The notes beneath the pieces are model-generated. The model was not told the DNA's origin. It searched no databases and worked only from the letters and a program-made list of their open reading frames with translations. The position numbers and the translations under genes were made by a program. Of a stretch of DNA of 64,000 nt, positions 12,678-22,349 are shown in pieces (position 1 is the first letter of the stretch; every line of letters starts with the position of its first letter). The DNA comes from Pseudomonas sp. LS.1a (GTDB taxonomy: Bacteria; Pseudomonadota; Gammaproteobacteria; Pseudomonadales; Pseudomonadaceae). The stretch is from assembly GCF_022533585.1 (NCBI RefSeq), contig NZ_CP092827.1:3946001-4010000 (forward strand), given 5' to 3'.

Positions 12678-13057
12678 ACCCAAACTCCCACCAGAACGAT
12701 CAGCACCACGGAGATGACGATCACGATTTTCGAGCCCAGCTTGCCGCCTTCCAGCGTCTCACCGATACCCATGTCCATGATCAGGTGACGTACACCTGCC
12801 ACGAGGTGATAAAGCAGGGCGGATAGCAGGCCCCAGGTCACGAATTTGGCCAGCGGGCTGGTCAGACACGCCTTCACCTCACCAAAGCCTTCCTCGGAAC
12901 CCAGCGACTTGCCCAGTGCATAAAGCATGATGGCAAGGCCGAGGAACAGGATGACGCCGGAGATACGGTGCAGGATGGACGTGTACGCAGTGACGGGGAG
13001 CTTGATGGTCCTTAGGTCTAGGTTTACAGGTCGTTGGCTTTTCACGGCTTTTTTCAC
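12671..13057 (-). CDS. sdhC: Succinate dehydrogenase cytochrome b556 subunit
   Basis: A 128-residue anchor subunit. The motif TAYTSILHRISGVILFLGL includes the SxxHR quinone/heme-site signature, and YHLVAGVRHLIMDMG contains the heme-ligand histidine region. There are three membrane helices. The start is GTG at 13057, with AGGGG about 10 bases upstream. It is first in sdhCDAB, behind a good sigma-70 promoter at 13181-13209. Confidence 0.96.
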   Translation of the reverse strand: MKKAVKSQRPVNLDLRTIKLPVTAYTSILHRISGVILFLGLAIMLYALGKSLGSEEGFGEVKACLTSPLAKFVTWGLLSALLYHLVAGVRHLIMDMGIGETLEGGKLGSKIVIVISVVLIVLVGVWVW

Positions 13058-13180
13058 ACTGAAGAGCCCCTAGCGAATCAGGGCAAAGTTGTTGGTAAGT
13101 GTACTGGTCAGGTACCCACCACCCAGGGAACGGCGACCCCCAGCAGTTCGGGCTTGCAAGCCCCTGGCGGTCGGGTTGCG

Positions 13181-13209
13181 AGTATAGACAGTTAGGCTGC
13201 TTATGACAA
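13181..13209 (-). promoter_or_regulatory. Sigma-70 promoter for sdhCDAB
   Basis: On the minus strand, TTGTCA (13209-13204), a 17-bp spacer and TATACT (13186-13181) make a near-consensus promoter. It implies a leader of roughly 115 nt before the sdhC GTG, with a small palindrome (ggcttgcaagcc) inside it. Confidence 0.7.
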
Positions 13210-13323
13210 CGTGAGGGGGTAGCCCAAATAGCGCATTGCCTTTAACGGACAAAAGGCGTAAATGGGCGAGAATTTCGTGAAAAATCAGGCCTCAATGCCT
13301 GTTTCAACAAGCCTTTAGGCAAA

Positions 13324-13351
13324 TTGACATCTGAATTTATCCCTCTATAGT
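13324..13351 (+). promoter_or_regulatory. Sigma-70 promoter for gltA
   Basis: TTGACA (13324-13329), a 16-bp spacer and TATAGT (13346-13351) lie about 50 bp before the gltA start. Together with the sdhC promoter it accounts for the 352-bp divergent gap; no further gene is seen there. Confidence 0.75.
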
Positions 13352-13409
13352 GGTGCGGGCCCTGCGTGGGGGGTCTGTCTGATGATTTCAAGCATTAATA
13401 GGAGGCCAC

Positions 13410-14699
13410 ATGGCTGACAAAAAAGCGCAGTTGGTCATCGAGGGCGCTGCCCCCGTCGAGCTGCCCATTTTAACCGGCACCGTTGGTCCTGATGTAATCG
13501 ACGTCCGCGGGTTGGGGGCCACTGGTCACTTCACCTTCGACCCTGGTTTCATGGCGACTGCCTCGTGCGAGTCGAAGATCACCTACATTGACGGCGACAA
13601 AGGTATCCTGCTGCACCGCGGCTACCCGATCGAGCAGCTCGCTGAAAAATCCGACTACCTCGAAACCTGCTACCTGCTGCTCAACGGCGAACTGCCGAAT
13701 GCCGAGCAGAAGGCCCAGTTCGTCAGCACCGTAAAGAACCACACCATGGTTCACGAGCAGCTGAAGTCCTTCTTCAACGGCTTCCGCCGCGACGCTCACC
13801 CGATGGCAGTGATGTGCGGCGTGGTCGGCGCCCTGTCGGCGTTCTATCACGACTCCCTGGACATCAATAACCCGCAACACCGCGAAATTTCCGCGGTGCG
13901 CCTGGTCGCCAAGATGCCGACCCTGGCCGCGATGGTTTACAAGTACTCCATGGGCCAGCCGATGATGTACCCGCGCAACGACCTGTCGTACGCGGAAAAC
14001 TTCCTGCACATGATGTTCAATACCCCGTGCGAGATCAAACCGATCAGCCCGGTGCTGGCCAAGGCGATGGACCGGATCTTCATCCTCCACGCCGACCACG
14101 AGCAGAACGCCTCCACCTCCACCGTTCGTCTGGCCGGCTCGTCGGGTGCCAACCCGTTCGCCTGTATCGCCGCCGGTATCGCCGCACTGTGGGGCCCGGC
14201 CCACGGCGGTGCGAACGAAGCGGTCCTGACCATGCTCGATGAAATCGGCGATGTCTCGAACATCGACAAGTTCATCGCCAAGGCCAAGGACAAGAACGAC
14301 CCGTTCAAGCTCATGGGCTTCGGTCACCGCGTGTACAAGAACCGCGACCCACGCGCCACCGTGATGAAGCAGACCTGCGACGAAGTCCTGCGCGAGCTGG
14401 GCATCAAGAACGACCCGCAGCTGGAACTGGCCATGCGCCTGGAAGAGATCGCCCTGACCGATCCGTACTTCATCGAGCGCTCGCTGTACCCGAACGTCGA
14501 CTTCTACTCGGGGATCATCCTCAAGGCAATCGGCATTCCGACCAGCATGTTCACCGTGATCTTCGCCCTGGCACGTACCGTGGGCTGGATCTCGCACTGG
14601 AAAGAAATGCTCTCCAGCCCGTACAAGATCGGCCGCCCGCGCCAGCTGTACACCGGCGAGCAGAAGCGCGACATCGTTGCGCTGCAGGACCGCAAGTAA
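13410..14699 (+). CDS. gltA: Citrate synthase (type II, hexameric family)
   Basis: Condenses acetyl-CoA with oxaloacetate to citrate. The 429-residue length is typical of the NADH-sensitive Gram-negative enzyme. Active-site segments are visible: the [11 protein letters not shown] region, the [11 protein letters not shown] loop with the catalytic His, [14 protein letters not shown], and VDFYSGIIL with the catalytic Asp. A strong AGGAGG ribosome binding site precedes the ATG. It diverges from sdhCDAB and is followed by a clear terminator. Confidence 0.98.
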   Translation: MADKKAQLVIEGAAPVELPILTGTVGPDVIDVRGLGATGHFTFDPGFMATASCESKITYIDGDKGILLHRGYPIEQLAEKSDYLETCYLLLNGELPNAEQKAQFVSTVKNHTMVHEQLKSFFNGFRRDAHPMAVMCGVVGALSAFYHDSLDINNPQHREISAVRLVAKMPTLAAMVYKYSMGQPMMYPRNDLSYAENFLHMMFNTPCEIKPISPVLAKAMDRIFILHADHEQNASTSTVRLAGSSGANPFACIAAGIAALWGPAHGGANEAVLTMLDEIGDVSNIDKFIAKAKDKNDPFKLMGFGHRVYKNRDPRATVMKQTCDEVLRELGIKNDPQLELAMRLEEIALTDPYFIERSLYPNVDFYSGIILKAIGIPTSMFTVIFALARTVGWISHWKEMLSSPYKIGRPRQLYTGEQKRDIVALQDRK

Positions 14700-14717
14700 G
14701 CTTCCATAGCCGAACGC

Positions 14718-14746
14718 AAAAAGGCTGCCCTCGGGCAGCCTTTTTT
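14718..14746 (+). terminator. gltA rho-independent terminator
   Basis: Stem aaggctgccc / gggcagcctt with a 2-base loop and a T run immediately after it, starting about 20 bp past the gltA stop. Confidence 0.92.
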
Positions 14747-14757
14747 ATTCCTCCTGT

Positions 14758-14855
14758 GCCGACCTCTTCGCGGGTAAACCCGCTCCCACAGGGCCTTCAC
14801 AGACCCGGAGGATTGTGAGAACCCTGTGGGAGCGGGTTTACCCGCGAAGAGGCCA
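14758..14855. repeat. REP inverted pair
   Basis: Two facing REP arms (cgcgggtaaacccgctccca and its complement) with about 30 bp between them, in the convergent gap between gltA and the START-domain gene. Confidence 0.88.
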
Positions 14856-14874
14856 GTACAGACAGTACAAAGCC

Positions 14875-15483
14875 TCAGTTTTTCTCAGCTCGTTCCCGCA
14901 ACCCTTTCAGGGTATTGAACGGCGCATCCACCACGAACTTGTTGGCCACCATCGCTGGCACGCTACCACCTGGCTCGGTGTGTACCTGATAGGTCACCTC
15001 CGTGCTGTCGCCCTTGGGCACCAGTTTCCAGAAGCCTTCGACCTTCGCCACCCGCACAAAGCCCTTCTCTTCCGGGATGTAGGTCGGCTCTTCCTTCAGG
15101 TTGCGTACCAGGCTGCCATCAGCCTGCTTCACCGTGGTCACATGCAATACCGAGTCCCGCGGCGTCACCGGCCATGGCGTATTGAACTGGGTGTAGGTCC
15201 AGCTCTGGTCACCTTCATGCTTGAGCAGCTTCTGCGACTTGCACTCATGAATCCATTTGCAGGCACCTACCACGTCTTCCTGCAACGCCTGCACCTTGGC
15301 CAGCGGCGCCTTGATCACGGTGACGCCTTGATAGGCCTTGTACTTGGAACCGGCCACTTCACTGAGGGAAACCTTGATCCCCTCCTCGTCCTTGGCCACC
15401 TGCCAGTTTTCGGCCCAGGCCGCAGGCGACAGCAGAACACCCATGCCACACAGCAGAGCAATACGCTTGAACGATCTCATCAT
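14875..15483 (-). CDS. Exported START-domain protein
   Basis: A 202-residue protein with an N-terminal signal peptide (basic MMRSFKR, hydrophobic core, cleavage after AWA). The rest resembles the StAR-related lipid-transfer (START) fold: an ENWQVAKDEEGIKV opening, a mid-domain CKWIHECKSQ and the WPVTPRDSV motif common in bacterial START proteins. The family binds hydrophobic ligands; the ligand here is unknown. Two adjacent ATG codons (15483 and 15480) could both start it. It lies in the same orientation as the cysteine-cluster gene 30 bp upstream, so they may be co-transcribed. Confidence 0.8.
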   Translation of the reverse strand: MMRSFKRIALLCGMGVLLSPAAWAENWQVAKDEEGIKVSLSEVAGSKYKAYQGVTVIKAPLAKVQALQEDVVGACKWIHECKSQKLLKHEGDQSWTYTQFNTPWPVTPRDSVLHVTTVKQADGSLVRNLKEEPTYIPEEKGFVRVAKVEGFWKLVPKGDSTEVTYQVHTEPGGSVPAMVANKFVVDAPFNTLKGLRERAEKN

Positions 15484-15513
15484 GTTTATCCTTGTTTTCG
15501 AAGATCCAGCCTG

Positions 15514-15768
15514 TCACGCCGCCGTCATCTGCTCCCACCAACCGAGAATCCTGATGGCCTCGTCACGGTCATTGCCGCACACCTCGACATCCGCCTTGAA
15601 ACCGCCACACACCGCCGGTCGCTCGGGCTTGCCGAACAGGTCGCAGAGGTTGTCTACGGTCAGGTGCAGGCAGCGCTCGCCAGCCGGCTTGCCATTGGGC
15701 ATGCGCGGCATCGCAGAGGTGATGGACGGGGCAATGCAGCAGGCACCACAGCCCTCACGGCAATTCAT
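15514..15768 (-). CDS. YkgJ-family cysteine cluster protein
   Basis: A small 84-residue protein that starts MNCREGCGACCIAPSIT and has further cysteines at CLHL, LCDLF, AVCGGF and EVCGN. This CxxxCxxCC plus downstream-cysteine pattern is that of the YkgJ/UPF0153 family, thought to bind zinc or an iron-sulfur cluster. The biochemical role is not established. No signal peptide is visible. Confidence 0.82.
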   Translation of the reverse strand: MNCREGCGACCIAPSITSAMPRMPNGKPAGERCLHLTVDNLCDLFGKPERPAVCGGFKADVEVCGNDRDEAIRILGWWEQMTAA

Positions 15769-15898
15769 GGCTATTCACCAAAATCAGGACTCCCTGGAAC
15801 AAAACGGGACGAACGCCCCTGGATAGTAACCGCTCAAACAGGCGTTTGAAATTGCTGGCACGATGAAATCTGCCATGACCCGGCAGTCAGTTCGCTGA

Positions 15899-16390
15899 CT
15901 ACTGGCGGTACTCGAAATCGATGGCCGCCCCTTCCACGTCGCGACGGCTGTCATTGCGCAGTTGCAGCTGCATTTCGTTGCTGATCAGCCGACCATTGAG
16001 CTGGAACGGGCTGTCATCGGCCTCTGGCTTTTCAGTGAACATGGGCGGCAGCAAAGGTTTACGTCGCTGGATCGGCGCAAGGCTGCCCACATTCGGCTCC
16101 AGGCTATTGACCATATCGGCAGGCAGGCTGAGGTCGAGCTTTGCCTTGGGCAACGGCTGGGCAACCTCTTTGCTCACGGGCTTGCGTGCCGGCCTGGCCT
16201 TGCTGTTGCCGGCTTTCCTGGCCGCCTGCTTGTGCGCTGGCTTGGCTGCGGCTTTCTGCACCGGCTTGGCTTTCTGCACCGGTTTGGCCGCCTGCGCCTG
16301 GCCTGCCGGCTGCGCAGCCTGGGTAGCACCAGCCAGAGTGCAGAGCGGTACAAGGCACAAGATCAGGGCAATACGGCGCAAAGCATTCAT
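15899..16390 (-). CDS. Exported basic Ala/Lys/Pro-rich protein, function unknown
   Basis: A 163-residue protein with a signal peptide (MNALRRIALILCLVPLCTLAGATQA). A low-complexity stretch follows (about residues 26-80) in which AKPVQKAKPVQKAAAKPAHK-like units repeat; this resembles basic cell-wall or DNA-interacting tails. The C-terminal 80 residues (from LDLSLPADMVNSLEP) look folded and end FEYRQ. I do not recognise a named family. Composition suggests a periplasmic protein associated with an anionic surface. Confidence 0.7.
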   Translation of the reverse strand: MNALRRIALILCLVPLCTLAGATQAAQPAGQAQAAKPVQKAKPVQKAAAKPAHKQAARKAGNSKARPARKPVSKEVAQPLPKAKLDLSLPADMVNSLEPNVGSLAPIQRRKPLLPPMFTEKPEADDSPFQLNGRLISNEMQLQLRNDSRRDVEGAAIDFEYRQ

Positions 16391-16453
16391 GGCAAATGGA
16401 CAGGCTGGCAGGAAAAGTGCGTATGCTCCCTGTTCCGCAGGCGCGTGGCAAGC

Positions 16454-17896
16454 CTACAAAAGCGCGGCCGCTGGCTCCCGGCACAATTGCTGGGCCAGCA
16501 GGCCGAGAGTGATCACCGCGCGCTCGGCTTCCTTGTTCCAAGGTATACCGCAATTAAGGCGGATGCAGTGGTTGAATTGCTCGGTGTTACTGAAGATCAG
16601 CCCGGGCGCAATACTGATGCCCTGCTCCAGCGCGCGCACATGCAGCTCCTGGGTGTTGACCCGCCCGGGCAGGCTCACCCACAGGATGAAACCGCCCGTC
16701 GGCCGGGTCATCTGGGTACCCTCGGGGAAGTGCTGCTGCACCGCCAGCTGATAGGCACTGAGGTTCTTGCGGTACTCCTGGCGGATGTAACGCAGGTGCC
16801 GGTCGTAGCCGCCATTCTCCAGGTAGGCCGCCACACCCATCTGCGTCACGCTGCAGGCCGAGTGGGTGGTAAAGGTTTGCAGGCGCTGGATTTCGTCCCG
16901 ATAGCGCCCGGCAATCATCCAGCCTACGCGTACACCGGGGGACAGGGTCTTGGAAAAACTCGAGCAATAGATCACCCGGTCCAGCCGGTCGAATGCCTTC
17001 AGCGCCTTGGTCTTGCCCTGCTCGAACATCAGCTCGCCATAGATGTCATCCTCGACGATCTGGATATCGAAGTCCGACGCCAGGCGCAGCAACTGCTTCT
17101 GTCGCTCCTCCGGGACGGTGCCGCCCAGCGGGTTGCTAAGGCGCGCAGTCAGCACCAGGGCCTTGATCGACCACTGATTGGCCGCCAGCTGCAAGGCTTC
17201 GAGGCTGATGCCGGTGGACGGGTCACTGGGGATCTCGATCACCTTCAGGCCCAGCAGGTCGGCCAGCTGCAACAGCCCGTAATAGGTGGGTGATTCGGCG
17301 GCAATCAAGTCGCCGGGACGGGTCAGCACGCGCAGTGACATCTGCAGCGCATCGACGCAGCCATGGGTCACGATCACTTCACGCGGGTCGACCAGCACGC
17401 CGGCATCACGCATGCGTATGGCGATCTGCCGGCGCAGCGGCTCGAAACCGGGGCTGAACATGTAGCTGAAGGCGCGTGGGCTGTGAAAGCGCGTCACCTT
17501 GGCGATCTGCTGGTGCAGGGCCCGGACCGGCAAGTAGTCGACGTGCGGCACCGCGGCGCCGAACGGGAACACGCCATCACGGCGAGCTTCGGTCAGTACC
17601 TGCTGGATGATACTGGCACGGGTGACCAGGCCGGGGCGCTCCACCCGGGCGATGTCCGGGGTCTGCGCAGTCAGGGCCGGGGTCTGGTGCACGTAGTAGC
17701 CGGACTGCGGCCGCGCACGGATCAGCCCCTGATCCTCGAGATTGGCATAGGCCTGCAGCACCGTGGCATGGCTGACATTGAGCTGGGCGCTCATCTTGCG
17801 CACGGAGGGTACCCGCTCGCCTGGCTGGTAGACACCGCGACGGATGTCATCGGCCAGTTGCTGGGCGATACGCTGGTACAGCAACAGGTTGGTCAT
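16454..17896 (-). CDS. MocR-type GntR regulator with aminotransferase domain
   Basis: A 480-residue fusion of an N-terminal GntR winged helix (about residues 1-75, with GVYQPGERVPSVRKMSAQLNVS) and a class I aminotransferase fold. The PLP lysine lies in YCSSFSKTLSPGVRVGWM. MocR regulators use PLP as a sensor and usually control amino-acid or vitamin B6-related genes. I chose the ATG at 17896 (MTNLLLYQRIAQQ) because the longer open frame adds 26 residues with no domain match. The target is unknown; the divergent side holds only a terminator. Confidence 0.9.
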   Translation of the reverse strand: MTNLLLYQRIAQQLADDIRRGVYQPGERVPSVRKMSAQLNVSHATVLQAYANLEDQGLIRARPQSGYYVHQTPALTAQTPDIARVERPGLVTRASIIQQVLTEARRDGVFPFGAAVPHVDYLPVRALHQQIAKVTRFHSPRAFSYMFSPGFEPLRRQIAIRMRDAGVLVDPREVIVTHGCVDALQMSLRVLTRPGDLIAAESPTYYGLLQLADLLGLKVIEIPSDPSTGISLEALQLAANQWSIKALVLTARLSNPLGGTVPEERQKQLLRLASDFDIQIVEDDIYGELMFEQGKTKALKAFDRLDRVIYCSSFSKTLSPGVRVGWMIAGRYRDEIQRLQTFTTHSACSVTQMGVAAYLENGGYDRHLRYIRQEYRKNLSAYQLAVQQHFPEGTQMTRPTGGFILWVSLPGRVNTQELHVRALEQGISIAPGLIFSNTEQFNHCIRLNCGIPWNKEAERAVITLGLLAQQLCREPAAALL

Positions 17897-18057
17897 GGCT
17901 TTATCTCGACGCGCGGACTGGCTCGTTATTCTTGTGTAGCTCACTGACAGTAGAGAATACCGTAACAGTTGCAAAGTGTACTGGGACAGATCGCAGGATA
18001 GTCAACAATACAGTTGCGTGACAGCTATAGAAACGATCAAGCCCGGCTAGCCCGACG

Positions 18058-18088
18058 AAAAGCCGGGGCTGCTTCGCAGCCCCCTTTT
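18058..18088 (-). terminator. Terminator of the OmpA-lipoprotein operon
   Basis: On the minus strand, GGGGCTGC-GAA-GCAGCCCC is followed by GGCTTTTCG, just after the 18097 stop. Confidence 0.8.
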
Positions 18089-18096
18089 CACATGAT

Positions 18097-18909
18097 TCAG
18101 CGCGCTGGCGCCAGCTTGCCCTTGTCATCGGAGAACACGATCTCCACGCGGCGGTTCTGCGCCCTGCCCCGCTCCGAGGCATTGGCCTCGATCGGGTACT
18201 GGTCGCCATACCCCTCGACCTGCAGGCGCTTTTCGTCAATCCCCAGGTCCACCAGCATGTCGGCCACGGCCTGCGCCCGATCACGGGACAGCTTCAGGTT
18301 GTCCTCCGCCGGGCCGGTGCTGTCGGTATAACCCTCGATTCGCACCACCCGGCGCGGGTTGAGCTGAAGGAACTGCACCAGCTTGAGCACGGTACGGCTG
18401 GCCGAGTTCTTCAGGTCGGCACGACCGGTGTCGAACAGCACGTCACCCAGGGTCATCACCAGGCCACGGTCGGTCTGCTCCGAGGCCAGCGCGGCAATCT
18501 GCGACTCGATCCACTTGCCCTGCTGCTGCACACTGGCCAGCTTGGCCTCGCGCAGGGCCAGCTGCAGGCGCTGGCGCTCCAGGTCGAGCTTGGCCTGGCG
18601 TTCCTGATTCAGCGCCAGCTTGGCATGCTCGCTGGCAATCTCGCTGTAACGCTGGCTCAGGTAAGCGTAATGGCGCACGTCGGCACCGGTGCCGATATAG
18701 CTGGACAGGCGCTCGGCGCGAGCCAGCGACTCGCCTGCGCGAATCACGTCACGCGGTGCGCTGCGCAGCACATCGGAATCATCCTTGACCTTCTGGAAGG
18801 CTGCGGTGGCTTCATCCAGCGCTGCGCTGCTGCGCTGGCTGGCGCAACCTTGAAGACCTGCCGACAGCGCCAGCACTGCCAGCGCAGCCAATGGCATGCG
18901 ACGGATCAT
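18097..18909 (-). CDS. OmpA-family lipoprotein with DUF4398 domain
   Basis: A 270-residue envelope protein. The signal ends in a lipobox (LQGCAS), predicting lipidation at the cysteine. Residues about 30-125 are a DUF4398-like helical domain, followed by a coiled stretch (QERQAKLDLERQRLQLALRE) and a C-terminal OmpA peptidoglycan-binding domain with GYTDSTGPAEDNLKLSRDRA and GYGDQYPIEANASERGRAQN. It probably links the outer membrane to peptidoglycan. Its start overlaps the stop of the upstream lipoprotein gene by 4 bases (ATGA). Confidence 0.9.
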   Translation of the reverse strand: MIRRMPLAALAVLALSAGLQGCASQRSSAALDEATAAFQKVKDDSDVLRSAPRDVIRAGESLARAERLSSYIGTGADVRHYAYLSQRYSEIASEHAKLALNQERQAKLDLERQRLQLALREAKLASVQQQGKWIESQIAALASEQTDRGLVMTLGDVLFDTGRADLKNSASRTVLKLVQFLQLNPRRVVRIEGYTDSTGPAEDNLKLSRDRAQAVADMLVDLGIDEKRLQVEGYGDQYPIEANASERGRAQNRRVEIVFSDDKGKLAPAR

Positions 18910-19259
18910 GGCTGCACCTCCAGCTGCTTGCGCAGGCGCTTGACCCGCGACTGCAGCAGTTGCAGCTGCTCTTCGCTCTTCTGGTTCAGCACCTGGGCCT
19001 CGGCCAGGCGCGCATCCAGCTCGGCCTGCTCGGCACGCATGCGCGCGTCGCGGTAGTCTTCGGTGAGCATATTGGTCTTGGCCCGGGCCAGCTTGTCTTC
19101 GGCCAGCTTGAGCGCTTCGACCTGTTCGGTGGCACCGACGGCCCTGGCCTGCTCCAGTGCCTGTTCGGAAATGCGCATCTGCTCGTTAGGGGCCGGATCG
19201 TTGGCGCAGCCAGCCAGGCCGAGCACGGCCAGGGCAAGGATTAGTGGTTGGGTTCTCAC
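18906..19259 (-). CDS. DUF4398 lipoprotein
   Basis: A 117-residue protein with a lipobox (LGLAGCAN) and an all-helical DUF4398 region (AEDKLARAKTNMLTEDYRDARMRAEQAELDARLAEA) ending in a coiled coil (KSEEQLQLLQSRVKRLRKQLE). It is translationally coupled to the OmpA-family lipoprotein, which carries the same domain type. The pair is likely to form one envelope assembly. Function unknown. Confidence 0.85.
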   Translation of the reverse strand: MRTQPLILALAVLGLAGCANDPAPNEQMRISEQALEQARAVGATEQVEALKLAEDKLARAKTNMLTEDYRDARMRAEQAELDARLAEAQVLNQKSEEQLQLLQSRVKRLRKQLEVQP

Positions 19260-19268
19260 GCAATCTTC

Positions 19269-20090
19269 CTAGTGTTTGGGGGCGTCCGACGGCACCTGCA
19301 GCTGTGCTTTCCAGCGCTCGACATTACGTTGCAGCACGGCCTCGGACGCACCGGAGATCGGCAATTCTGTCAGTTTTTTTGCCAGTTGCCCACGCAACCA
19401 GCTGTCATTGCAGGCCGAGTTGTGCGACAGGGCCAGGTACAGGCCCGGCCGATCCACCGGCAGGCCGCGGGCGATCAGGTCATTGCTCATGCCCAGGCTC
19501 TGGACCATGGCCATGCCTGAATAGCGGCCAGCGAGCACATAATCCACCTGGCCGAGCACCAGTTTCTGGAACGCCTGGGTCAGGTTCTGTGCCGGCACCA
19601 GCTTCAGCTGGGCCTTGGCGAAAGCGGTAAAGGCCGGGGTCAGCCGCGCGCGCTCGGACAAGCTGCCCTGATACTGGGCCAGGTCCGCCGGGCCTTCGAA
19701 GACCAGTGTGGCGTCGTGGCGCGTCCACACCAGGTATTCGTTGAGCTGCAGGGGTGGGTGGAGGTAGTCCAACGCGGTCAGTTGCTCCACCTGCATGGGG
19801 GTGTCGAGCAGCAGGTCCATGCGCCCGCTACGCACTTCTTCCAGCGCCTGGTCACGACGGCCGGCGTTCAGCACCTCCACCTTCACGCCCAGCTCGCCAG
19901 CCACCTGGCGCAGCAGGTCGACGTTGGCGCCGATCAGGTGTTTCGGGTCGCTCGGGTCTTGCCATGAATAGGGCGGCGCATCGGGGCTACCGGTTGCCAC
20001 CAGGCGTTCGCACTTGCCTGCCGCCATGACCAGCGGCGACACCAACAACGCCGTGCATGCCAGCACCCTGCCTGCTTTACGCAGCACCAT
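19269..20090 (-). CDS. Periplasmic solute-binding protein (amino-acid type)
   Basis: A 273-residue protein with a cleavable signal peptide (core ACTALLVSPLVMAAGK). It has the SBP_bac_3 pattern: an early PPYSWQDPSD, then GANVDLLRQVAGELGVKVEVL, and GRMDLLLDTPMQ. No permease or ATPase genes accompany it, so it may be an orphan binding protein or sensor. It is 9 bp from the DUF4398 lipoprotein gene, suggesting one operon with the two lipoproteins. Confidence 0.85.
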   Translation of the reverse strand: MVLRKAGRVLACTALLVSPLVMAAGKCERLVATGSPDAPPYSWQDPSDPKHLIGANVDLLRQVAGELGVKVEVLNAGRRDQALEEVRSGRMDLLLDTPMQVEQLTALDYLHPPLQLNEYLVWTRHDATLVFEGPADLAQYQGSLSERARLTPAFTAFAKAQLKLVPAQNLTQAFQKLVLGQVDYVLAGRYSGMAMVQSLGMSNDLIARGLPVDRPGLYLALSHNSACNDSWLRGQLAKKLTELPISGASEAVLQRNVERWKAQLQVPSDAPKH

Positions 20091-20117
20091 TGCTCACTCC
20101 TTGTATTGCTTGGCCTG

Positions 20118-20211
20118 GCCCAATCGCCGGCAAGCCAGCTCCCACAGGCACAGCGCCGCCCTTGAGAACTGTACTGTACCTGTGGGAGCTGGCTTGCCGG
20201 TGATTGGGCCG
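20118..20211. repeat. REP inverted pair (variant)
   Basis: Facing arms with the core cggcaagccagctcccacag and its complement; a REP subtype different from the cgcgggtaaacccg type. Confidence 0.8.
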
Positions 20212-20225
20212 GAACAGACCACAAA

Positions 20226-20264
20226 AAAACCCGGCCCCCTGTGCGAGGGCCGGGTTCTTTATAA
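20226..20264 (-). terminator. etfBA terminator
   Basis: Stem aacccggccc / gggccgggtt around a 9-base loop, with A and T runs on either side. It lies immediately past etfA and may act in both directions. Confidence 0.88.
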
Positions 20265-20278
20265 GTGAAGCAGGCGGA

Positions 20279-21208
20279 TCAGACCAGCTTTTCCAGCTCC
20301 GGAACCGCTTCGAACAGGTCAGCGACCAGGCCGTAGTCGGCTACCTGGAAGATCGGTGCTTCTTCGTCCTTGTTGATCGCCACGATCACCTTGGAGTCTT
20401 TCATGCCGGCCAGGTGCTGGATCGCGCCAGAGATGCCGACGGCGATGTACAGCTGCGGCGCAACGATCTTGCCGGTCTGGCCGACCTGCATGTCGTTCGG
20501 CACGAAGCCGGCGTCGACGGCGGCGCGCGAAGCACCGACGGCAGCACCGAGCTTGTCGGCCAGGCTGTACAGGTGCTTGAAGTTGTCACCGTTGCCCATG
20601 CCACGGCCGCCGGAAACGACGATCTTGGCAGCGGTCAGTTCTGGGCGGTCGGACTTGGCCAGCTCTTCGCCAACGAAGGCCGAGATGCCGGCGTTGTGGG
20701 CAGCGCCGACGGCCTCGATGGCAGCCGAACCACCTTCGGCGGCCACGGCGTCGAAGCCGGTGGTACGCACGGTGATGACCTTGATGGCCGCGCTCGATTG
20801 CACGGTGGCAATGGCGTTACCGGCATAGATCGGGCGCTTGAAGGTGTCGGCGGACTCGACCGAGATGATCTCGGAAATCTGGTCCACATCCAGCAGCGCA
20901 GCAACGCGCGGCAGGATGTTCTTGCCATTGGTGGTGGCCGGGGCCAGCACGTGGCTGTAGCCCTTGGCCAGCTCGACGATCAGCGGCGCAACGTTTTCCG
21001 GCAGGACATGGGCGTAGGCAGCATTATCGGCAACCAGCACCTTGGCCACGCCAGCGATCTTGGCAGCAGACTCGGCAACGCCGCCCACGTTCTGGCCAGC
21101 GACCAGCACGTGCACATCACCACCGATCTTGGCGGCAGCGGCAACAGTGTTCAGGGTGGCCGGGGCTACGGCACCGTTCTCGTATTCAGCGACAACCAGG
21201 ATAGTCAT
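20279..21208 (-). CDS. etfA: Electron transfer flavoprotein alpha subunit
   Basis: FAD-binding subunit (309 residues) of the soluble carrier that takes electrons from acyl-CoA and other dehydrogenases to the quinone pool. The C-terminal FAD domain shows [42 protein letters not shown] and the signature [17 protein letters not shown]. The start abuts the etfB stop, so the two are translationally coupled. Confidence 0.97.
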   Translation of the reverse strand: MTILVVAEYENGAVAPATLNTVAAAAKIGGDVHVLVAGQNVGGVAESAAKIAGVAKVLVADNAAYAHVLPENVAPLIVELAKGYSHVLAPATTNGKNILPRVAALLDVDQISEIISVESADTFKRPIYAGNAIATVQSSAAIKVITVRTTGFDAVAAEGGSAAIEAVGAAHNAGISAFVGEELAKSDRPELTAAKIVVSGGRGMGNGDNFKHLYSLADKLGAAVGASRAAVDAGFVPNDMQVGQTGKIVAPQLYIAVGISGAIQHLAGMKDSKVIVAINKDEEAPIFQVADYGLVADLFEAVPELEKLV

Positions 21209-21958
21209 TTAGATTACCTTCGCTTCGTTCTTCAGCTTCTCGACCAGTTCGGCCACCGATTTGACCTTGATACCCGCGCTGCGGGCAGCCGGGGCTTCAA
21301 CTTTCACGGTCTTGTTGGTGGAGGCGAGGGAAACGCCCAGCGCGTCTGGAGTGACGGTCTCCAGCGGCTTCTTCTTGGCCTTCATGATGTTCGGCAGCGA
21401 CGCGTAGCGCGGCTCGTTCAGGCGCAGGTCGGTGGTGACGATGGCTGGCAGGTTCAGCGCAACGGTCTGCAGGCCGCCATCGATTTCACGGGTGACGTTC
21501 AGCTTGTCGCCCGCCACTTCCACCTTGGAGGCGAAGGTGCCTTGTGCGTAGCCGGTCAGCGCAGCCAGCATCTGGCCGGTCTGGTTGTTGTCGCTGTCGA
21601 TGGCCTGCTTGCCGAGAATGACCAGCTGCGGCTGCTCTTTGTCGACAACGGCTTTCAGCGCCTTGGCCACGGCCAGGGAGTTCAGTTCGTCAGCGGCCTC
21701 GACCAGGATGGCGCGGTCGGCACCCAGGGCCAGGGCGGTACGCAGCTGCTCCTGAGCAGTGGCCGGGCCGACGGAAACGACGACGATCTCGGTCGCAACG
21801 CCCTTTTCCTTCAGGCGTACGGCTTCTTCCACGGCGATTTCGCAGAAGGGGTTCATGGACATCTTGACGTTAGCAAGGTCGACGCCGGAGTTGTCCGCTT
21901 TGACACGAACCTTGACGTTGTAGTCGACCACTCGTTTGACAGCTACAAGAACCTTCAT
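21209..21958 (-). CDS. etfB: Electron transfer flavoprotein beta subunit
   Basis: AMP-binding subunit of ETF, 249 residues. It starts [20 protein letters not shown] and contains the beta-subunit signature region [24 protein letters not shown] and the recognition-loop leucine segment near the C-terminus ([16 protein letters not shown]). It diverges from the ETF-quinone oxidoreductase gene across a 556-bp gap. Confidence 0.97.
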   Translation of the reverse strand: MKVLVAVKRVVDYNVKVRVKADNSGVDLANVKMSMNPFCEIAVEEAVRLKEKGVATEIVVVSVGPATAQEQLRTALALGADRAILVEAADELNSLAVAKALKAVVDKEQPQLVILGKQAIDSDNNQTGQMLAALTGYAQGTFASKVEVAGDKLNVTREIDGGLQTVALNLPAIVTTDLRLNEPRYASLPNIMKAKKKPLETVTPDALGVSLASTNKTVKVEAPAARSAGIKVKSVAELVEKLKNEAKVI

Positions 21959-22333
21959 GGATTCCTCGTTACTCTCCGGTGAATAGATAGTCGCCTGGGG
22001 CTGAGCCCTGCGATGCGCGTGGGTACAAGGGCACCTCTAAAAACGTACCGGGAGGCGGTAACTTCACAGTGACCGAACAGTCTTGTCCGGACTCTTGCGA
22101 CAAATACTCACGGGTCATTTTCTGTCGTGGCGTGTAAACTCCACTACAAACCGGCCCAAGGCCGCAAAACCCTGCTCCACACCTGGTCTTTAGAGGTGTA
22201 CCTGCGCCCGGCTGCAAGCCTACGGCGAACGTAAAACCGCTCGTATCTTGACCGTAACACCCAATCCGGTCAATACGGCAAATCGGTCACCCTCCAGCCG
22301 CGCTCCTGTGATTTTACTGGCCTGCGGCAAATT

Positions 22334-22347
22334 CAAACAAACGTTTG
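22334..22347. promoter_or_regulatory. PsrA-type operator
   Basis: The site is CAAAC-N4-GTTTG, an exact fit to the published PsrA pattern (G/C)AAAC-N2-4-GTTT(G/C), embedded in the perfect palindrome acaaacgtttgt. PsrA is the fatty-acid-responsive TetR-family regulator known to act on etf genes in P. aeruginosa. The site ends 2 bp before the -35 hexamer. Confidence 0.72.
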
Positions 22348-22349
22348 TA

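Noticed and set aside
10632..12788. A 718-codon plus-strand open frame over sdhA and sdhD
   Set aside because: Antisense to sdhA/sdhD, with His/Gln/Val-rich composition typical of shadow frames.
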